A stretch of 64,000 nt of DNA, from the NCBI RefSeq assembly GCF_008692605.1, contig NZ_LFCT01000015.1, positions 62,001 to 126,000 on the forward strand, given 5' to 3'. The position numbers were made by a program, and so were the translations under genes. Source of the stretch: Sphingobium estronivorans. Its GTDB lineage: Bacteria; Pseudomonadota; Alphaproteobacteria; Sphingomonadales; Sphingomonadaceae. Below the pieces are notes generated by a model. It was not told the origin of the DNA and ran no database searches. It worked only from the letters and a program-made list of their open reading frames with translations. Positions 23,583 to 33,361 of this stretch are shown in pieces; position 1 is the stretch's first letter; each line of letters begins with the position of its first letter.

Positions 23583-26525
23583 ATGCTGACGACCATCAGC
23601 GTGCGCGGCGCGCGCGAACATAATCTCAAGGGCGTCGATGTCGACCTGCCGCGCGACAGCCTGATCGTCATCACGGGCCTGTCCGGCTCGGGCAAATCGA
23701 GCCTCGCCTTCGACACCATCTATGCCGAGGGGCAGCGCCGCTATGTCGAGTCGCTCTCCGCTTATGCGCGCCAGTTTCTGGAGATGATGCAGAAGCCCGA
23801 TGTCGAGCATATCGAGGGCCTCTCCCCCGCCATTTCCATCGAGCAGAAGACGACCAGCCGCAACCCGCGCTCGACGGTGGCCACGGTCACGGAAATCTAC
23901 GACTATATGCGCCTGCTCTGGGCGCGCGTCGGCATTCCCTACAGCCCCGCCACCGGCCTGCCCATCAGCGCCCAGACCGTCAGCCAGATGGTCGATCGGG
24001 TGATGCAGCTGCCCGAAGGCACGCGCTTCTATCTCCTCGCCCCCGTGGTGCGCGGCCGCAAGGGCGAATATCGCAAGGAACTGGCGGAGTGGCAGAAGGC
24101 TGGCTTCACCCGCGTGCGCATCGACGGCGAACTCTACGCAATCGAGGACGCCCCCGCCCTCGACAAGAAATACAAGCATGACATCGAAGTCGTGGTCGAC
24201 CGGCTGGCCGTCACCGACGACATGTCCACCCGGCTGGCCGACAGCTTCGAACAGGCGCTGAAACTGGCCGACGGCCTCGCCTATGTCGACCTTGCCGACG
24301 GGACGGTCGCCGACCTCGCCCAATCCGTCACCCCGGCGCAGGCCGGGGTCTCCGGCGGTGGCGCGGAAGGGAAGATGAAAGGCGCCGAAGTCCCCGCCAA
24401 CCGCATCGTCTTCAGCGAGAAATTCGCCTGCCCGGTCAGCGGCTTCACCATATCGGAGATCGAGCCGCGCCTCTTCTCCTTCAATGCCCCGCAAGGCGCA
24501 TGCCCGGCCTGCGACGGTTTGGGCGAACGGCAGGAGTTCGACCCGGAACTGGTCGTCCCCAACGAGGCCCTCACCCTGAAAAAAGGCGCCATCGTCCCCT
24601 GGGCCAAATCCAACCCGCCCAGCCCCTATTATATGCAGGTGCTCGGCTCTCTTGCGAAAGAGTTCGGCTTCGACCTCGAAACCCCCTGGGCCGACCTTCC
24701 GCCCGAGGTGAAGATCGTCATCCTCCACGGCACGGCCGGCAAGCCCGTCACCCTGCGCTTCGTCGACGGCAAGAAGAGCTACGAGGTCAAGAAACCCTTC
24801 GAGGGCGTGATCGGCAACCTCAACCGCCGCCTGCTCCAGACCGACAGCGCCTGGATGCGCGAGGAACTGAGCAAATATCAGACCGCCATGCCCTGCGAGA
24901 CCTGCGACGGCGCCCGCCTCAAGCCCGAAGCCCGCGCCGTCAAGATCGCGGGCGAAGACATCAGCATGTCCACTCGCCGCTCCGTGGTCGACGCGCTGAA
25001 TTTCTTCCAGAACCTCCCCACCCACCTCAACGACCAGCAGAACCAGATCGCCAGGGCCATCCTCAAGGAAATCGTCGAACGCCTCGGCTTCCTCAACAAT
25101 GTCGGCCTCGACTATCTGAACCTCGACCGCACCAGCGGCACCCTGTCCGGCGGCGAATCCCAGCGCATCCGCCTCGCCAGCCAGATCGGCAGCGGCCTGT
25201 CGGGCGTCCTCTATGTCCTCGACGAACCGTCCATCGGCCTGCACCAGCGCGACAATGACCGGCTGCTCGTGACCCTCAAACGCCTGCGCGACCTCGGCAA
25301 CACCGTCATCGTGGTGGAGCATGACGAGGACGCGATCCGCACCGCCGACTACATCGTCGACATGGGGCCGGGCGCGGGCGTCCATGGCGGCACCATCGTG
25401 GCGCAGGGCAACCTCAACCAGCTCCTCGCCCACAAGGACAGCCTGACCGCCGATTATCTGAACGGCACCCGCCGCATCGAAGTCCCCGCCAAGCGCCGCA
25501 AGGGCACGGGCAAGAAACTCACCGTCCACAATGCCCGCGCCAACAATCTGCAAGGCGTCACCGCGTCGATCCCGCTCGGCACCTTCACCTGCATCACGGG
25601 TGTTTCCGGGTCGGGCAAGTCCAGCTTCACCATCGACACCCTCTACGCCGCCTCGGCCCGCGCCCTCAACGGCGCCCGCATCGTCGCAGGCCCGCATGAC
25701 AAGGTGACCGGCCTCGAACATTGCGACAAGGTGATCGACATCGACCAGTCGCCCATCGGCCGCACGCCCCGCTCCAACCCGGCCACCTATACCGGCGCCT
25801 TCACCAACATTCGCGACTGGTTCGCCGGCCTCCCCGAAGCGCAGGCGCGCGGCTACAAGCCGGGGCGCTTCTCCTTCAACGTCAAGGGCGGCCGCTGCGA
25901 AGCCTGTCAGGGCGACGGCGTGCTCAAGATCGAGATGCACTTCCTTCCCGATGTGTATGTCACCTGCGACGTCTGCCACGGCGCCCGCTACAATCGCGAG
26001 ACGCTGGAGGTGAAGTTCAAGGGCCACAGCATCGCCGACGTGCTCGACATGACGGTCGAGGATGCGGTGGAATTCTTCAAGGCCGTGCCGCCGATCCGCG
26101 ACAAGATGGCGATGCTGGCCGAAGTGGGCCTGGGCTATATCAAGGTCGGCCAGCAGGCCACCACCCTCTCCGGCGGCGAAGCCCAACGCGTCAAGCTCGC
26201 CAAGGAACTGTCCCGCCGCGCCACCGGCAACACGCTCTACATATTGGACGAACCCACCACCGGCCTCCACTTCGAGGATGTGCGCAAGCTGCTCGAAGTC
26301 CTTCACGCGCTGGTCGAACAGGGCAACAGCGTGGTCGTGATCGAGCATAATCTCGATGTCATCAAGACCGCCGACTGGATCATCGACATGGGACCGGAAG
26401 GCGGCGTCAAGGGCGGCGAAGTCGTCGCCGAAGGCACGCCGGAGAAGGTGGCGAAGAACGGCCGCAGCTTTACCGGACGCTATCTGGCGCCGCTGTTGGG
26501 GATGGAGGCCGTGGCCGCGGAGTGA
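23583..26525 (+). CDS. uvrA: Excinuclease ABC subunit A
   Basis: A 980-residue DNA damage sensor of nucleotide excision repair. The two ABC modules show Walker [10 protein letters not shown] (near residue 32) and GVSGSGKSS (near 675), signature motifs [19 protein letters not shown] and [16 protein letters not shown], and Walker [10 protein letters not shown] and LDEPTTGLH. Zinc-finger cysteines are seen in [16 protein letters not shown] and CEACQGDG with CDVCHG. The ATG at 23583 matches the family start. An in-frame insertion near residues 249-258 ([10 protein letters not shown]) is the translation of a palindromic repeat. Confidence 0.97.
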   Translation: MLTTISVRGAREHNLKGVDVDLPRDSLIVITGLSGSGKSSLAFDTIYAEGQRRYVESLSAYARQFLEMMQKPDVEHIEGLSPAISIEQKTTSRNPRSTVATVTEIYDYMRLLWARVGIPYSPATGLPISAQTVSQMVDRVMQLPEGTRFYLLAPVVRGRKGEYRKELAEWQKAGFTRVRIDGELYAIEDAPALDKKYKHDIEVVVDRLAVTDDMSTRLADSFEQALKLADGLAYVDLADGTVADLAQSVTPAQAGVSGGGAEGKMKGAEVPANRIVFSEKFACPVSGFTISEIEPRLFSFNAPQGACPACDGLGERQEFDPELVVPNEALTLKKGAIVPWAKSNPPSPYYMQVLGSLAKEFGFDLETPWADLPPEVKIVILHGTAGKPVTLRFVDGKKSYEVKKPFEGVIGNLNRRLLQTDSAWMREELSKYQTAMPCETCDGARLKPEARAVKIAGEDISMSTRRSVVDALNFFQNLPTHLNDQQNQIARAILKEIVERLGFLNNVGLDYLNLDRTSGTLSGGESQRIRLASQIGSGLSGVLYVLDEPSIGLHQRDNDRLLVTLKRLRDLGNTVIVVEHDEDAIRTADYIVDMGPGAGVHGGTIVAQGNLNQLLAHKDSLTADYLNGTRRIEVPAKRRKGTGKKLTVHNARANNLQGVTASIPLGTFTCITGVSGSGKSSFTIDTLYAASARALNGARIVAGPHDKVTGLEHCDKVIDIDQSPIGRTPRSNPATYTGAFTNIRDWFAGLPEAQARGYKPGRFSFNVKGGRCEACQGDGVLKIEMHFLPDVYVTCDVCHGARYNRETLEVKFKGHSIADVLDMTVEDAVEFFKAVPPIRDKMAMLAEVGLGYIKVGQQATTLSGGEAQRVKLAKELSRRATGNTLYILDEPTTGLHFEDVRKLLEVLHALVEQGNSVVVIEHNLDVIKTADWIIDMGPEGGVKGGEVVAEGTPEKVAKNGRSFTGRYLAPLLGMEAVAAE
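24330..24349. repeat. REP-like palindrome inside uvrA
   Basis: ACCCCGGC and GCCGGGGT form an 8-bp stem with a four-base loop. Together with the flanking bases it is translated as [10 protein letters not shown], a peptide I know from REP-type palindromes inserted in sphingomonad coding regions. It lies in a variable loop of UrvA's first module and keeps the frame. Confidence 0.7.
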
Positions 26526-26691
26526 TGGGATCCGACGCCCCGCATCCGGGGCGATCGGGGGACAGCTTGCGCTTTTTTCGCGTCCCGATCCGCCGCGTCG
26601 CGCCCGCGCCACATTCCGTCGCGCCATCCGGAACCACGCAGCGCCGCGCCCGTTATCCGTGCGAACCCCCGGAACAAGGAGTCCACCCCCC

Positions 26692-26910
26692 ATGATCCGC
26701 ACCCTGATTTTCGGCGCGATTGCCGGTTATGTCGGCAAGAAACTCTATGACGAAGGCAAGCTGACCGAGTTCAAGGACGACCTCGTCTCCCGCTATAATG
26801 AGGCGAAGGGCGAACTCGACAAGCATCGCGACAGTGCCGCGATGCCCCAATCCAACCTGTCCTCCTCACCGGTGCCCGCCGCTTCCACATCGCCGCTCGC
26901 ATCATCCTGA
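26692..26910 (+). CDS. Small conserved protein with N-terminal membrane-like segment
   Basis: A 72-residue protein starting MIRTLIFGAIAGYVGKKLYD, with a short hydrophobic stretch containing G-A-I-A-G-Y, then a charged amphipathic helix (EGKLTEFKDDLVSRYNEAKG) and a Ser/Pro tail. An AAGGAG site lies 11 bases before the ATG. It looks like a small membrane-associated protein of unknown function. It follows uvrA by 166 bases on the same strand. Confidence 0.65.
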   Translation: MIRTLIFGAIAGYVGKKLYDEGKLTEFKDDLVSRYNEAKGELDKHRDSAAMPQSNLSSSPVPAASTSPLASS

Positions 26911-27083
26911 TGTTGGCCTGAACCCTTTTTTCCAGCGGTCGAACACCCTCTCACCGCTGGTTTCACTGCCCGCCCGGCTGCCTTCCCCCTTTTGGGTGGC
27001 CGTGGCGGGCAGACTATTTTGGCAACTTCCCTCCACCCAAAGGGTTATTCTCCCCGCAGGGGCGATGTAAGGAGAGACGGACC

Positions 27084-27443
27084 ATGCGCACACCTCTATT
27101 GGCAGCCATGCTGCTCGCGCTGCCGCTGACGGCCTGCGTCACGGATGGGGATGGCGGCCGCTACGGCTATGATCGCCCCGGGCGCCACGACGGCTATGGC
27201 CGCCATCGGCATGGTGGGCGCCAGATCGGCGACAATGACTATATCTACCGCGACAATGACGGCCGCTATTATTGCAAGCGCGACGACGGCACCACCGGCA
27301 CCATCGTCGGCGCCATAGCAGGCGGCGTATTGGGCAATGTCATCGCCCCCGGCGGCTCCAAGACGCTGGGCACGATTCTGGGCGGCGCAGGCGGCGCGCT
27401 GGCCGGGCGCGCCATCGACAAGAGCGATGTGCGCTGCGAATAG
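27084..27443 (+). CDS. Glycine-zipper 2TM domain lipoprotein
   Basis: A 119-residue lipoprotein. The signal peptide ends in LTAC (Cys18). A Gly/His/Tyr/Arg-rich stretch follows (GRHDGYGRHRHGGRQIGDND), then the zipper near residues 70-110: GTIVGAIAGGVLGNVIAPGG and TILGGAGGALAGRAIDKS. It belongs to the glycine zipper 2TM family of outer-membrane lipoproteins (SlyB/Rickettsia 17-kDa antigen type). A GGAG site precedes the ATG. The function is structural and unassigned. Confidence 0.88.
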   Translation: MRTPLLAAMLLALPLTACVTDGDGGRYGYDRPGRHDGYGRHRHGGRQIGDNDYIYRDNDGRYYCKRDDGTTGTIVGAIAGGVLGNVIAPGGSKTLGTILGGAGGALAGRAIDKSDVRCE

Positions 27444-27453
27444 ACAAACGAAA

Positions 27454-27482
27454 GAGGGCGCGGACCTGAAGCCCGCGCCCTC
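27454..27482. terminator. Bidirectional terminator between the zipper lipoprotein and etfA
   Basis: GAGGGCGCGG (27454-27463) pairs with CCGCGCCCTC (27473-27482) around a 9-base loop. Short T-rich runs lie on both sides, fitting a shared terminator for the two convergent genes. Confidence 0.75.
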
Positions 27483-27505
27483 CTTTCAAACGCAATGGGT
27501 TTTGC

Positions 27506-28435
27506 TCAGAGCTTTTCGACCAGCTCCGGCACGACCTTGAACAGGTCGCCGACAAGACCGATGTCCGCGACCTGGAAGATCGGGGCGTCTTCGTCCTTGT
27601 TGATGGCGATGATGGTCTTGCTGTCCTTCATACCCGCCAGATGCTGGATCGCGCCGGAGATGCCGACCGCGATATAGACTTCCGGGGCCACGATCTTGCC
27701 GGTCTGGCCGACCTGATAGTCGTTCGGCACATAGCCAGCGTCGACGGCAGCGCGCGAAGCACCGACCGCCGCGCCCAGCTTGTCCGCCAGCGGGAAGATG
27801 GTCGCCTCGAACGTCTCGCCGTCCTTGAGCGCACGGCCGCCCGACACGATGATCTTGGCCGAGGTCAGTTCAGGACGTTCCTGCTTGGCGATCTCGGCGC
27901 CGACGAAGGACGACAGTCCCTTGTCGCCGGTCGAGGACACGGCTTCCACCGTGCCCGAACCGCCGTCGCGGGCAGCCTTCTCGAAAGCCGTCCCGCGCAC
28001 GGTCAGAACCTTCTTGGCGTCCTTCGACTTGACGGTCGCGATCGCGTTGCCGGCATAGATCGGACGGGTGAAGGTGTCTTCGCTCTCGACCGAGAGAATG
28101 TCGCTGATCTGCATCACGTCGAGCAGAGCCGCGACGCGCGGCGCGATATTCTTGCCGTTGCTGGTGGCGGGCGCGACGAACGCGTCATGGCTGCCCATCA
28201 GCTCGACGATCAGCGGCGCCACGTTTTCGGGCAGCGCGTGACCGAAAGCGGCGTCATCGGCGACATGGACCTTGCCCACGCCCGCGATCTTGGCGGCTTC
28301 GTCGGCCACGCCGCCGACGCCAGCGCCGGCGACCAGCAGATGCACTTCACCCAGCTTCGCAGCGGCGGTGACGGCGGAAAGGGTCGCGTCCTTGACGGCG
28401 CCGCCCTCATGTTCAACCCAGACAAGCGTCTTCAT
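27506..28435 (-). CDS. etfA: Electron transfer flavoprotein subunit alpha
   Basis: A 309-residue FAD-carrying subunit of ETF, which passes electrons from acyl-CoA and other dehydrogenases to ETF-ubiquinone oxidoreductase. The N-terminal domain begins [20 protein letters not shown]. The C-terminal FAD domain has [56 protein letters not shown] and [20 protein letters not shown], all family signatures. The start overlaps the etfB stop as ATGA, so the two subunits are translationally coupled. Confidence 0.97.
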   Translation of the reverse strand: MKTLVWVEHEGGAVKDATLSAVTAAAKLGEVHLLVAGAGVGGVADEAAKIAGVGKVHVADDAAFGHALPENVAPLIVELMGSHDAFVAPATSNGKNIAPRVAALLDVMQISDILSVESEDTFTRPIYAGNAIATVKSKDAKKVLTVRGTAFEKAARDGGSGTVEAVSSTGDKGLSSFVGAEIAKQERPELTSAKIIVSGGRALKDGETFEATIFPLADKLGAAVGASRAAVDAGYVPNDYQVGQTGKIVAPEVYIAVGISGAIQHLAGMKDSKTIIAINKDEDAPIFQVADIGLVGDLFKVVPELVEKL

Positions 28436-29181
28436 GCGGCAACTCCCAGAGCCTTGAGCTTCGCGACCAGTTCATCGACATCGGCCACCTTCACGCCAGC
28501 CGAACGCTTGGCGGGTTCGGTGACCTTGAGCGTTTCGAGACGGGCCGAAATGTCCACGCCATAATCGGCCGGGGTTTTCTGCGCGAGCGGCTTCGACTTC
28601 GCCTTCATGATGTTGGGCAGCGAGGCATAGCGCGGCTCGTTCAGACGCAGGTCCGTGGTGATGATCGCCGGGGTGTTCAGCTTCACCGTTTCCAGGCCGC
28701 CGTCGACTTCGCGGGTCACGCTGACGCTGCCATCGGCAACCTCGACCTTCGAGGCGAAAGTGCCCTGCGGCAGGTTCAGCAGAGCGGCGAGCATCTGGCC
28801 GGTCTGGTTGCTGTCGTCGTCGATCGCCTGCTTGCCCAGGATGACGAGGCCAGCGCCTTCCTCTTCCTGGACCTTGGCGAGCAGCTTGGCGACGCCCAGC
28901 GGTTCGACTTCATCGTCGGTCTGGATCAGGATCGCGCGGTCCGCGCCCATGGCCAGCGCCGTACGCAGCGTTTCCTGCGACTTGGCGACGCCGATCGACA
29001 CCGCCACCACCTCGGTCGCCACGCCCTTTTCCTTCAGGCGGATGGCTTCCTCGACCGCGATTTCGTCGAACGGGTTCATCGACATCTTCACGTTCGCCAG
29101 ATCGACGCCCGTGCCGTCCGCCTTCACGCGGGGCTTCACATTGTAATCAATTACCCGCTTCACGGGCACAAGGATCTTCAT
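28432..29181 (-). CDS. etfB: Electron transfer flavoprotein subunit beta
   Basis: A 249-residue AMP-binding subunit of ETF. It starts [20 protein letters not shown]. The signature [18 protein letters not shown] is near residue 37, followed by [29 protein letters not shown] (nucleotide-binding loop) and [12 protein letters not shown] (the recognition loop that docks partner dehydrogenases). The ATG at 29181 is preceded by AAGGAAGG. It is upstream of etfA in the same operon and downstream of sucC on the same strand. Confidence 0.97.
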   Translation of the reverse strand: MKILVPVKRVIDYNVKPRVKADGTGVDLANVKMSMNPFDEIAVEEAIRLKEKGVATEVVAVSIGVAKSQETLRTALAMGADRAILIQTDDEVEPLGVAKLLAKVQEEEGAGLVILGKQAIDDDSNQTGQMLAALLNLPQGTFASKVEVADGSVSVTREVDGGLETVKLNTPAIITTDLRLNEPRYASLPNIMKAKSKPLAQKTPADYGVDISARLETLKVTEPAKRSAGVKVADVDELVAKLKALGVAA

Positions 29182-29294
29182 TTCCAACATCCTTCCTTCA
29201 TTCACGCCAAAGTCCGCCAATGCGAACACGGGCGCGGGCAGCCCGTTCCCGGACCACCCGCACCCTTTGGTGTCTGTTCAGGCGAAAAGCCGTG

Positions 29295-30494
29295 TCAGGC
29301 TGCCTTCCTCACTTCCGCCACGATCTTCTTGGCTGCGTCGCCCAGATCGTCCGCCGGGACGATGGCCAGGCCCGAAGCCGCCAGAATGTCCTTGCCCTGC
29401 TGGACGTTCGTGCCTTCCAGGCGGACGACCAGCGGAACCGACAGGTTCACTTCCTTGGCGGCGGCGACAATGCCATCGGCAATGATGTCGCACTTCATGA
29501 TGCCACCGAAGATGTTGACGAGGATGCCCTTCACGGCCGGGTCCTTCAGGATGATCTTGAAGGCCGCGGTCACCTTTTCCTTGTTGGCGCCGCCACCGAC
29601 GTCCAGGAAGTTGGCCGGGAATTCGCCGTTCAGCTTGATGATGTCCATGGTCGCCATGGCCAGGCCCGCGCCGTTCACCATGCAGCCGATGTTGCCGTCC
29701 AGCTTGATGTAGGCGAGGTCATATTCCGACGCTTCGACTTCCGCCGGATCTTCTTCGGTCAGGTCGCGCAGTTCGGCGATGTCCTTGTGGCGGAACATGG
29801 CGTTGCCGTCGAAACCGACCTTGGCGTCCAGCACCAGCAGGTTGCCCTGCTCGGTCAGTGCCAGCGGGTTGACTTCGATCTGCTCGGCGTCGGTGTCGAG
29901 GAACGCGGCGTAGAGCGACGAGGCAACCTTGGCGGCCTGCTTCGCCTGATCGCCGGTCAGGCCCAGGGCGTTGGCGACCGAACGGCCGTGGTGCGGCTGG
30001 AAACCGGCGGCCGGATCGACGGTGAAGGTGTGGATCTTTTCCGGGGTCGAGTGGGCGACCTCTTCAATGTCCATGCCGCCTTCGGTCGACACGACGAACG
30101 CGATGCGGCTGCTGGCGCGGTCGACCAGCAGGGCGAGGTAGAATTCCTTCGCGATGTCGGCGCCATCGGTGATGTAGAGGCGGTTGACCTGCTTGCCCGC
30201 GTCGCCGGTCTGGATGGTGACCAGCGTGTTGCCGAGCATGTCGGCCGAGTGGGCCTTCACTTCGTCCAGGCTGAAGGCGAGGCGAACGCCGCCCTTCGCT
30301 TCTGCGCCAAGTTCCTTGAACTTGCCCTTGCCGCGGCCACCGGCGTGGATCTGCGACTTCACGACATAAAGCGGCCCAGGCAGCTTCTTGGCGGCCTCAA
30401 CGGCTTCCTCGACGGAGAAAGCGGCGTAACCGGCGGCGATCGGCGCGCCATATTTCGCCAGCAATTCCTTCGCCTGATATTCGTGAATGTTCAT
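29295..30494 (-). CDS. sucC: Succinyl-CoA synthetase (ADP-forming) subunit beta
   Basis: A 399-residue ATP-grasp subunit of the TCA-cycle enzyme that interconverts succinyl-CoA and succinate with phosphorylation of ADP. The start is [39 protein letters not shown] is the nucleotide-binding region, and [20 protein letters not shown] with [17 protein letters not shown] (phosphate/CoA region) follow. The partner sucD is not adjacent: the next genes on the strand are etfB and etfA, 113 bases downstream. Confidence 0.97.
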   Translation of the reverse strand: MNIHEYQAKELLAKYGAPIAAGYAAFSVEEAVEAAKKLPGPLYVVKSQIHAGGRGKGKFKELGAEAKGGVRLAFSLDEVKAHSADMLGNTLVTIQTGDAGKQVNRLYITDGADIAKEFYLALLVDRASSRIAFVVSTEGGMDIEEVAHSTPEKIHTFTVDPAAGFQPHHGRSVANALGLTGDQAKQAAKVASSLYAAFLDTDAEQIEVNPLALTEQGNLLVLDAKVGFDGNAMFRHKDIAELRDLTEEDPAEVEASEYDLAYIKLDGNIGCMVNGAGLAMATMDIIKLNGEFPANFLDVGGGANKEKVTAAFKIILKDPAVKGILVNIFGGIMKCDIIADGIVAAAKEVNLSVPLVVRLEGTNVQQGKDILAASGLAIVPADDLGDAAKKIVAEVRKAA

Positions 30495-30633
30495 GGGGCT
30501 CGCCCGTCCTTTCCGCTGAAACTGGATGGTCAGCGGCTAAGCACAGGCGAAACGCCAACACCAGCAAATTTCGCAAAACCACTTTGCAAAATTGCAAAAC
30601 CTGTGCGAAGCGCGGCTCGCCTTTATTGCGAAA

Positions 30634-30966
30634 TCAGCGGTCGATGGCGCAGATGAGCGCGGCCTTGCTGGTCACCGCGAAAATCTCCGGATCGTCCAGC
30701 GCGCGCACCTTGTAGAGGAAGCGGTCGACGGTCATGTCGCCCATGTGGGACTTGCGGAGCGAGGCCAGCGACTGGAGCCTGCGGAGCTGTCCGATACTCA
30801 GCCGGTCCGCCATTCTTTCGGCCATGCAGCCGGCCATGCGAGGCGATATTCCGGCGTCGATCAGCCCGGCGCGCACGCGCGATTCGGGCGAAACGGTCGC
30901 GCAGGACGCGAGAAGAAGCGAAGCGCCAAGCCCGCAGGCCAGTGTGCGAAGGGGGATGGTTGTCAT
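30634..30966 (-). CDS. Small lipoprotein of unknown function
   Basis: A 110-residue lipoprotein starting MTTIPLRTLACGLGASLLLA, with lipobox LASC near residue 22. The mature part is helical (RAGLIDAGISPRMAGCMAER, MADRLSIGQLRRLQSLASLR) and contains two further cysteines. I chose the ATG at 30966 because the upstream extension is cysteine-rich nonsense and the signal peptide starts here. The family is not recognised, although similar lipoproteins are common in sphingomonads. It is divergent from the iron permease-like gene. Confidence 0.75.
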   Translation of the reverse strand: MTTIPLRTLACGLGASLLLASCATVSPESRVRAGLIDAGISPRMAGCMAERMADRLSIGQLRRLQSLASLRKSHMGDMTVDRFLYKVRALDDPEIFAVTSKAALICAIDR

Positions 30967-31018
30967 GGCGCCTTCATGGCAAGCATGGGCTGAACAGAGG
31001 CTAAATGCGGAGCAAGAA

Positions 31019-31417
31019 ATGGATCGAATATTTACTGCTTTTGCGCACCGGGTCTCCAGCTGGTCCGGCCAGCCCATGGCCTTCATCCTGGCGATGCTGG
31101 TGATCCTGATATGGGTCGTGACCGGCCCGGTCTTTCAATATTCCGACACCTGGCAACTCATCATCAACACCGGCACGACGATCATCACCTTCCTGATGGT
31201 GTTCCTGATCCAGAATGCGCAGAACCGCGACAGTTCCGCGATTCAGGCGAAGATGGACGAATTGATCCGCGCCATCGAAACGGCGCGCAACGAATTCATC
31301 GGCATCGAACATCTGACCGATGCGGAACTGGAGAAGATCAAGACGGTTCTGGAAAAGGAATGCGGCGGTGACGACAGGCACCGTCAGTCCATAGGCCGCC
31401 TGATCGCCCGGCGGTGA
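31019..31417 (+). CDS. Low-affinity iron permease family membrane protein
   Basis: A 132-residue protein. Two membrane spans (PMAFILAMLVILIWVVTGPV and WQLIINTGTTIITFLMVFLI) are followed by IQNAQNRDSSAIQAKMDELI and a charged tail. The G-P-V-F-x-Y-S-D-T-W-Q-L-I-I-N-T-x-T-T-I-I-T-F pattern and the QNxQNRD segment are characteristic of PF04120. The family was named after yeast Fet4, but the bacterial members are much shorter and their transport activity is unproven. Ribosome site GGAGC precedes the ATG at 31019. Confidence 0.85.
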   Translation: MDRIFTAFAHRVSSWSGQPMAFILAMLVILIWVVTGPVFQYSDTWQLIINTGTTIITFLMVFLIQNAQNRDSSAIQAKMDELIRAIETARNEFIGIEHLTDAELEKIKTVLEKECGGDDRHRQSIGRLIARR

Positions 31418-31474
31418 TCCGGAGCGCGCTGCGGCAAATTAGACGCAGGTCGCGCGCTGGAGCTTTTTTGTATC

Positions 31475-31692
31475 GCATCGCTTTCGCGGAAAATCGGTTT
31501 CCACTTTTCCGCACGATGTTGACGTTGTTGTCGCATCGTTTCCGCGGAAAACCGGTTCCCACTTTTCCGCACGATGGCGACGTTGTTGTCGCATCGTTTT
31601 CGCGGAAAACCGGTTCCCACTTTTCCGCACGATGGCGACGTTGTTGTCGCATCGTTTTCGCGGAAAACTGGCTTCCACTTTTCCGCACGATG
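31475..31692. repeat. 58-bp tandem repeat array, about four units
   Basis: Units begin at 31475, 31533, 31591 and 31649, exactly 58 bases apart, and the last is cut short after the palindrome. Each unit contains GCGGAAAA and TTTTCCGC as an 8-bp inverted repeat with flanking CATCG/CGATG arms, separated by a GTTGACGTTGTTGTC-type spacer. Units differ by only a few bases. The array fills the gap between the convergent iron permease-like and 59-residue protein genes. Confidence 0.92.
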
Positions 31693-31698
31693 CTGCCG

Positions 31699-31878
31699 CT
31701 AATGCGCCAGATCGACCAGCCTCTCATTTTCGCGGCGATAGGCGTCGATCCGGTCGGTATAGCCCCGTGCCAGATCTTCATAGGCCGCCCGGCCCTTGGC
31801 AGATCCGCTCAGTTGCGCGCGGATCAATGCCACTTGCTGCCGATGCAGCAGATAATTGACATCCATCTCTCGAATCAT
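31699..31878 (-). CDS. Small conserved protein, 59 residues
   Basis: The protein starts MIREMDVNYLLHRQQVALIR and is a single helical, charged chain (YTDRIDAYRRENERLVDLAH at the C-terminus). An AGGAGGG site lies 7 bases before the ATG at 31878. I know short proteins with the MDVNYLLHRQQ start as common in sphingomonads; their function is unknown. It lies between the tandem repeat array and nhaA and has its stop 7 bases from the repeat. Confidence 0.75.
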   Translation of the reverse strand: MIREMDVNYLLHRQQVALIRAQLSGSAKGRAAYEDLARGYTDRIDAYRRENERLVDLAH

Positions 31879-32030
31879 ATTCGCCCTCCTGATCGCTGAA
31901 AGGGATTGGTCAGGGTCTTCGCATCCTTGTGCGATTCGCTCGTTCGGCGGATCGCAGGATAGCATTGCCACCATAAGCGTGCGATTCCATCCAACGCGGC
32001 AGCGGAGCGGTCCAACGGATAACCGCGCCG

Positions 32031-33224
32031 TCAGCGGCGCGATTCCGCCCGTTGCAGGATGATATATCCGAGGACGGCCGAGAGCAACGATCCCGCCAGA
32101 ATACCGATCTTCGCCTGCTCGACCAGCGCCGGGGACGCGGGGAAAGCCAGCGCGCCGATGAACAGGCTCATGGTGAAGCCGATCCCGCACAGCAGCGCCA
32201 TGCCGTAAATCTGCGCCCAGCTCGTGCCGGCGGGGCGCCGCGACAGGCGCAGCCGGTCGGCCAGCCAGATGCCGCCGAAAATGCCGATCTGCTTGCCCAG
32301 GAACAGGCCGGCTGCGACGCCCAGCGGCAGCGGCGTCAGCAACGCGCCCAGCGCCGCGGCATCGAGCGCGACCCCGGCATTGACGAAGCCGAACAGCGGC
32401 ACGATCAGATAGGCGCTCCAGGGATGCACGGCATGTTCCAGGCGATGCAAAGGGCTGTCGGCGGCATCGGGCGCGCCCGGCGTCGGCTTGATCGGCACGA
32501 ACATCGCCGCCAGCACGCCCGCCACGGTCGCGTGCACGCCCGAGAGCAGCGTGAAATACCATAAGGCGGCAAAGGCCAGCATATAGGGCAGCAGCCGCTG
32601 GACGCCCAGCCGGTTGAGGCCGAACATCAGCAGGAGCATCACGGCCGCCGCGGCCAGCGCCGCCAGGTCGATGCCCTGCGTATAGGCGAGCGCGATGATC
32701 GCCACCGCGCCCATATCGTCGACGATGGCGATCGCGGTCAGCATCAGCTTGAGCGAAGCAGGCACCCTGCGGCCCAGCAGCGCCACCACGCCGATGGCGA
32801 AGGCAATGTCTGTCGCCGCCGGGATCGCCCAGCCGCCCGAAAGGCCGGGAGTTCCTCCGGCCAGCAGCAGATAGACGCCGGCGGGAACCGCCATGCCGGC
32901 CGCGGCGGCGATGAACGGCAGGCGCCGCCGTTCCCAGGTGGAGAGGCCGCCATCGACCAGCTCCCGCTTGATCTCGAGCCCGACCAGCAGAAAGAAAATC
33001 GCCATCAGCCCGTCATTGATCCACAGATGGACGGTCATCGGCCCCAGCTTCGGCGTCCATTCCGGCCCGATTTCCGCATGGACGAACGCGTGGTAGAAAT
33101 GCCCCGCCTCGCCCGGCAGATTGGCCATCAGCAAAGCGAAAGCCGCCGCCGCCATCAGCAACACCCCGCCTCCGGCTTCGCCGGTCAGGAAATCGCGCAG
33201 CGCCGAGGGCCGGCGGGTCAGCAT
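32031..33224 (-). CDS. nhaA: Na+/H+ antiporter NhaA
   Basis: A 397-residue, 12-span antiporter that extrudes Na+ or Li+ in exchange for protons at alkaline pH. The two ion-binding aspartates are seen in AIVDDMGAVAIIALAY, and the unwound-helix region in WAIPAATDIAFAIGVVALLG. Other family segments are WINDGLMAIFFLLVGLEIKR and CGIGFTMSLFIGALAF. I chose the ATG at 33224 (MLTRRPSALRDFLTGEAGGG) as the family-like N-terminus. Confidence 0.96.
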   Translation of the reverse strand: MLTRRPSALRDFLTGEAGGGVLLMAAAAFALLMANLPGEAGHFYHAFVHAEIGPEWTPKLGPMTVHLWINDGLMAIFFLLVGLEIKRELVDGGLSTWERRRLPFIAAAAGMAVPAGVYLLLAGGTPGLSGGWAIPAATDIAFAIGVVALLGRRVPASLKLMLTAIAIVDDMGAVAIIALAYTQGIDLAALAAAAVMLLLMFGLNRLGVQRLLPYMLAFAALWYFTLLSGVHATVAGVLAAMFVPIKPTPGAPDAADSPLHRLEHAVHPWSAYLIVPLFGFVNAGVALDAAALGALLTPLPLGVAAGLFLGKQIGIFGGIWLADRLRLSRRPAGTSWAQIYGMALLCGIGFTMSLFIGALAFPASPALVEQAKIGILAGSLLSAVLGYIILQRAESRR

Positions 33225-33361
33225 GGTCGCTTGTTCCAGATCATATGACTTTCTCCAGAAAAGCCATCGACAGGTCAAACGCCAAAGTAAATGAATAATC
33301 GTTTGAAAATCAATTTGTTGCTGGCATAGCCCGCCGCTGGGGACACAGAAGGGCTTGAAAC

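Noticed and set aside
23565..26702. 1045-codon minus-strand frame opposite uvrA
   Set aside because: A long antisense frame is common in high-GC codon usage; uvrA is fully supported on the plus strand.
31475..31692. CRISPR array
   Set aside because: Repeat and spacer are both conserved from unit to unit and there are no cas genes; it is a tandem repeat.
31384..31781. Frames with repeated VRKSGNRFSA-like peptides across the tandem array
   Set aside because: They only translate the 58-bp DNA repeat; the real structure is the array of palindromes.
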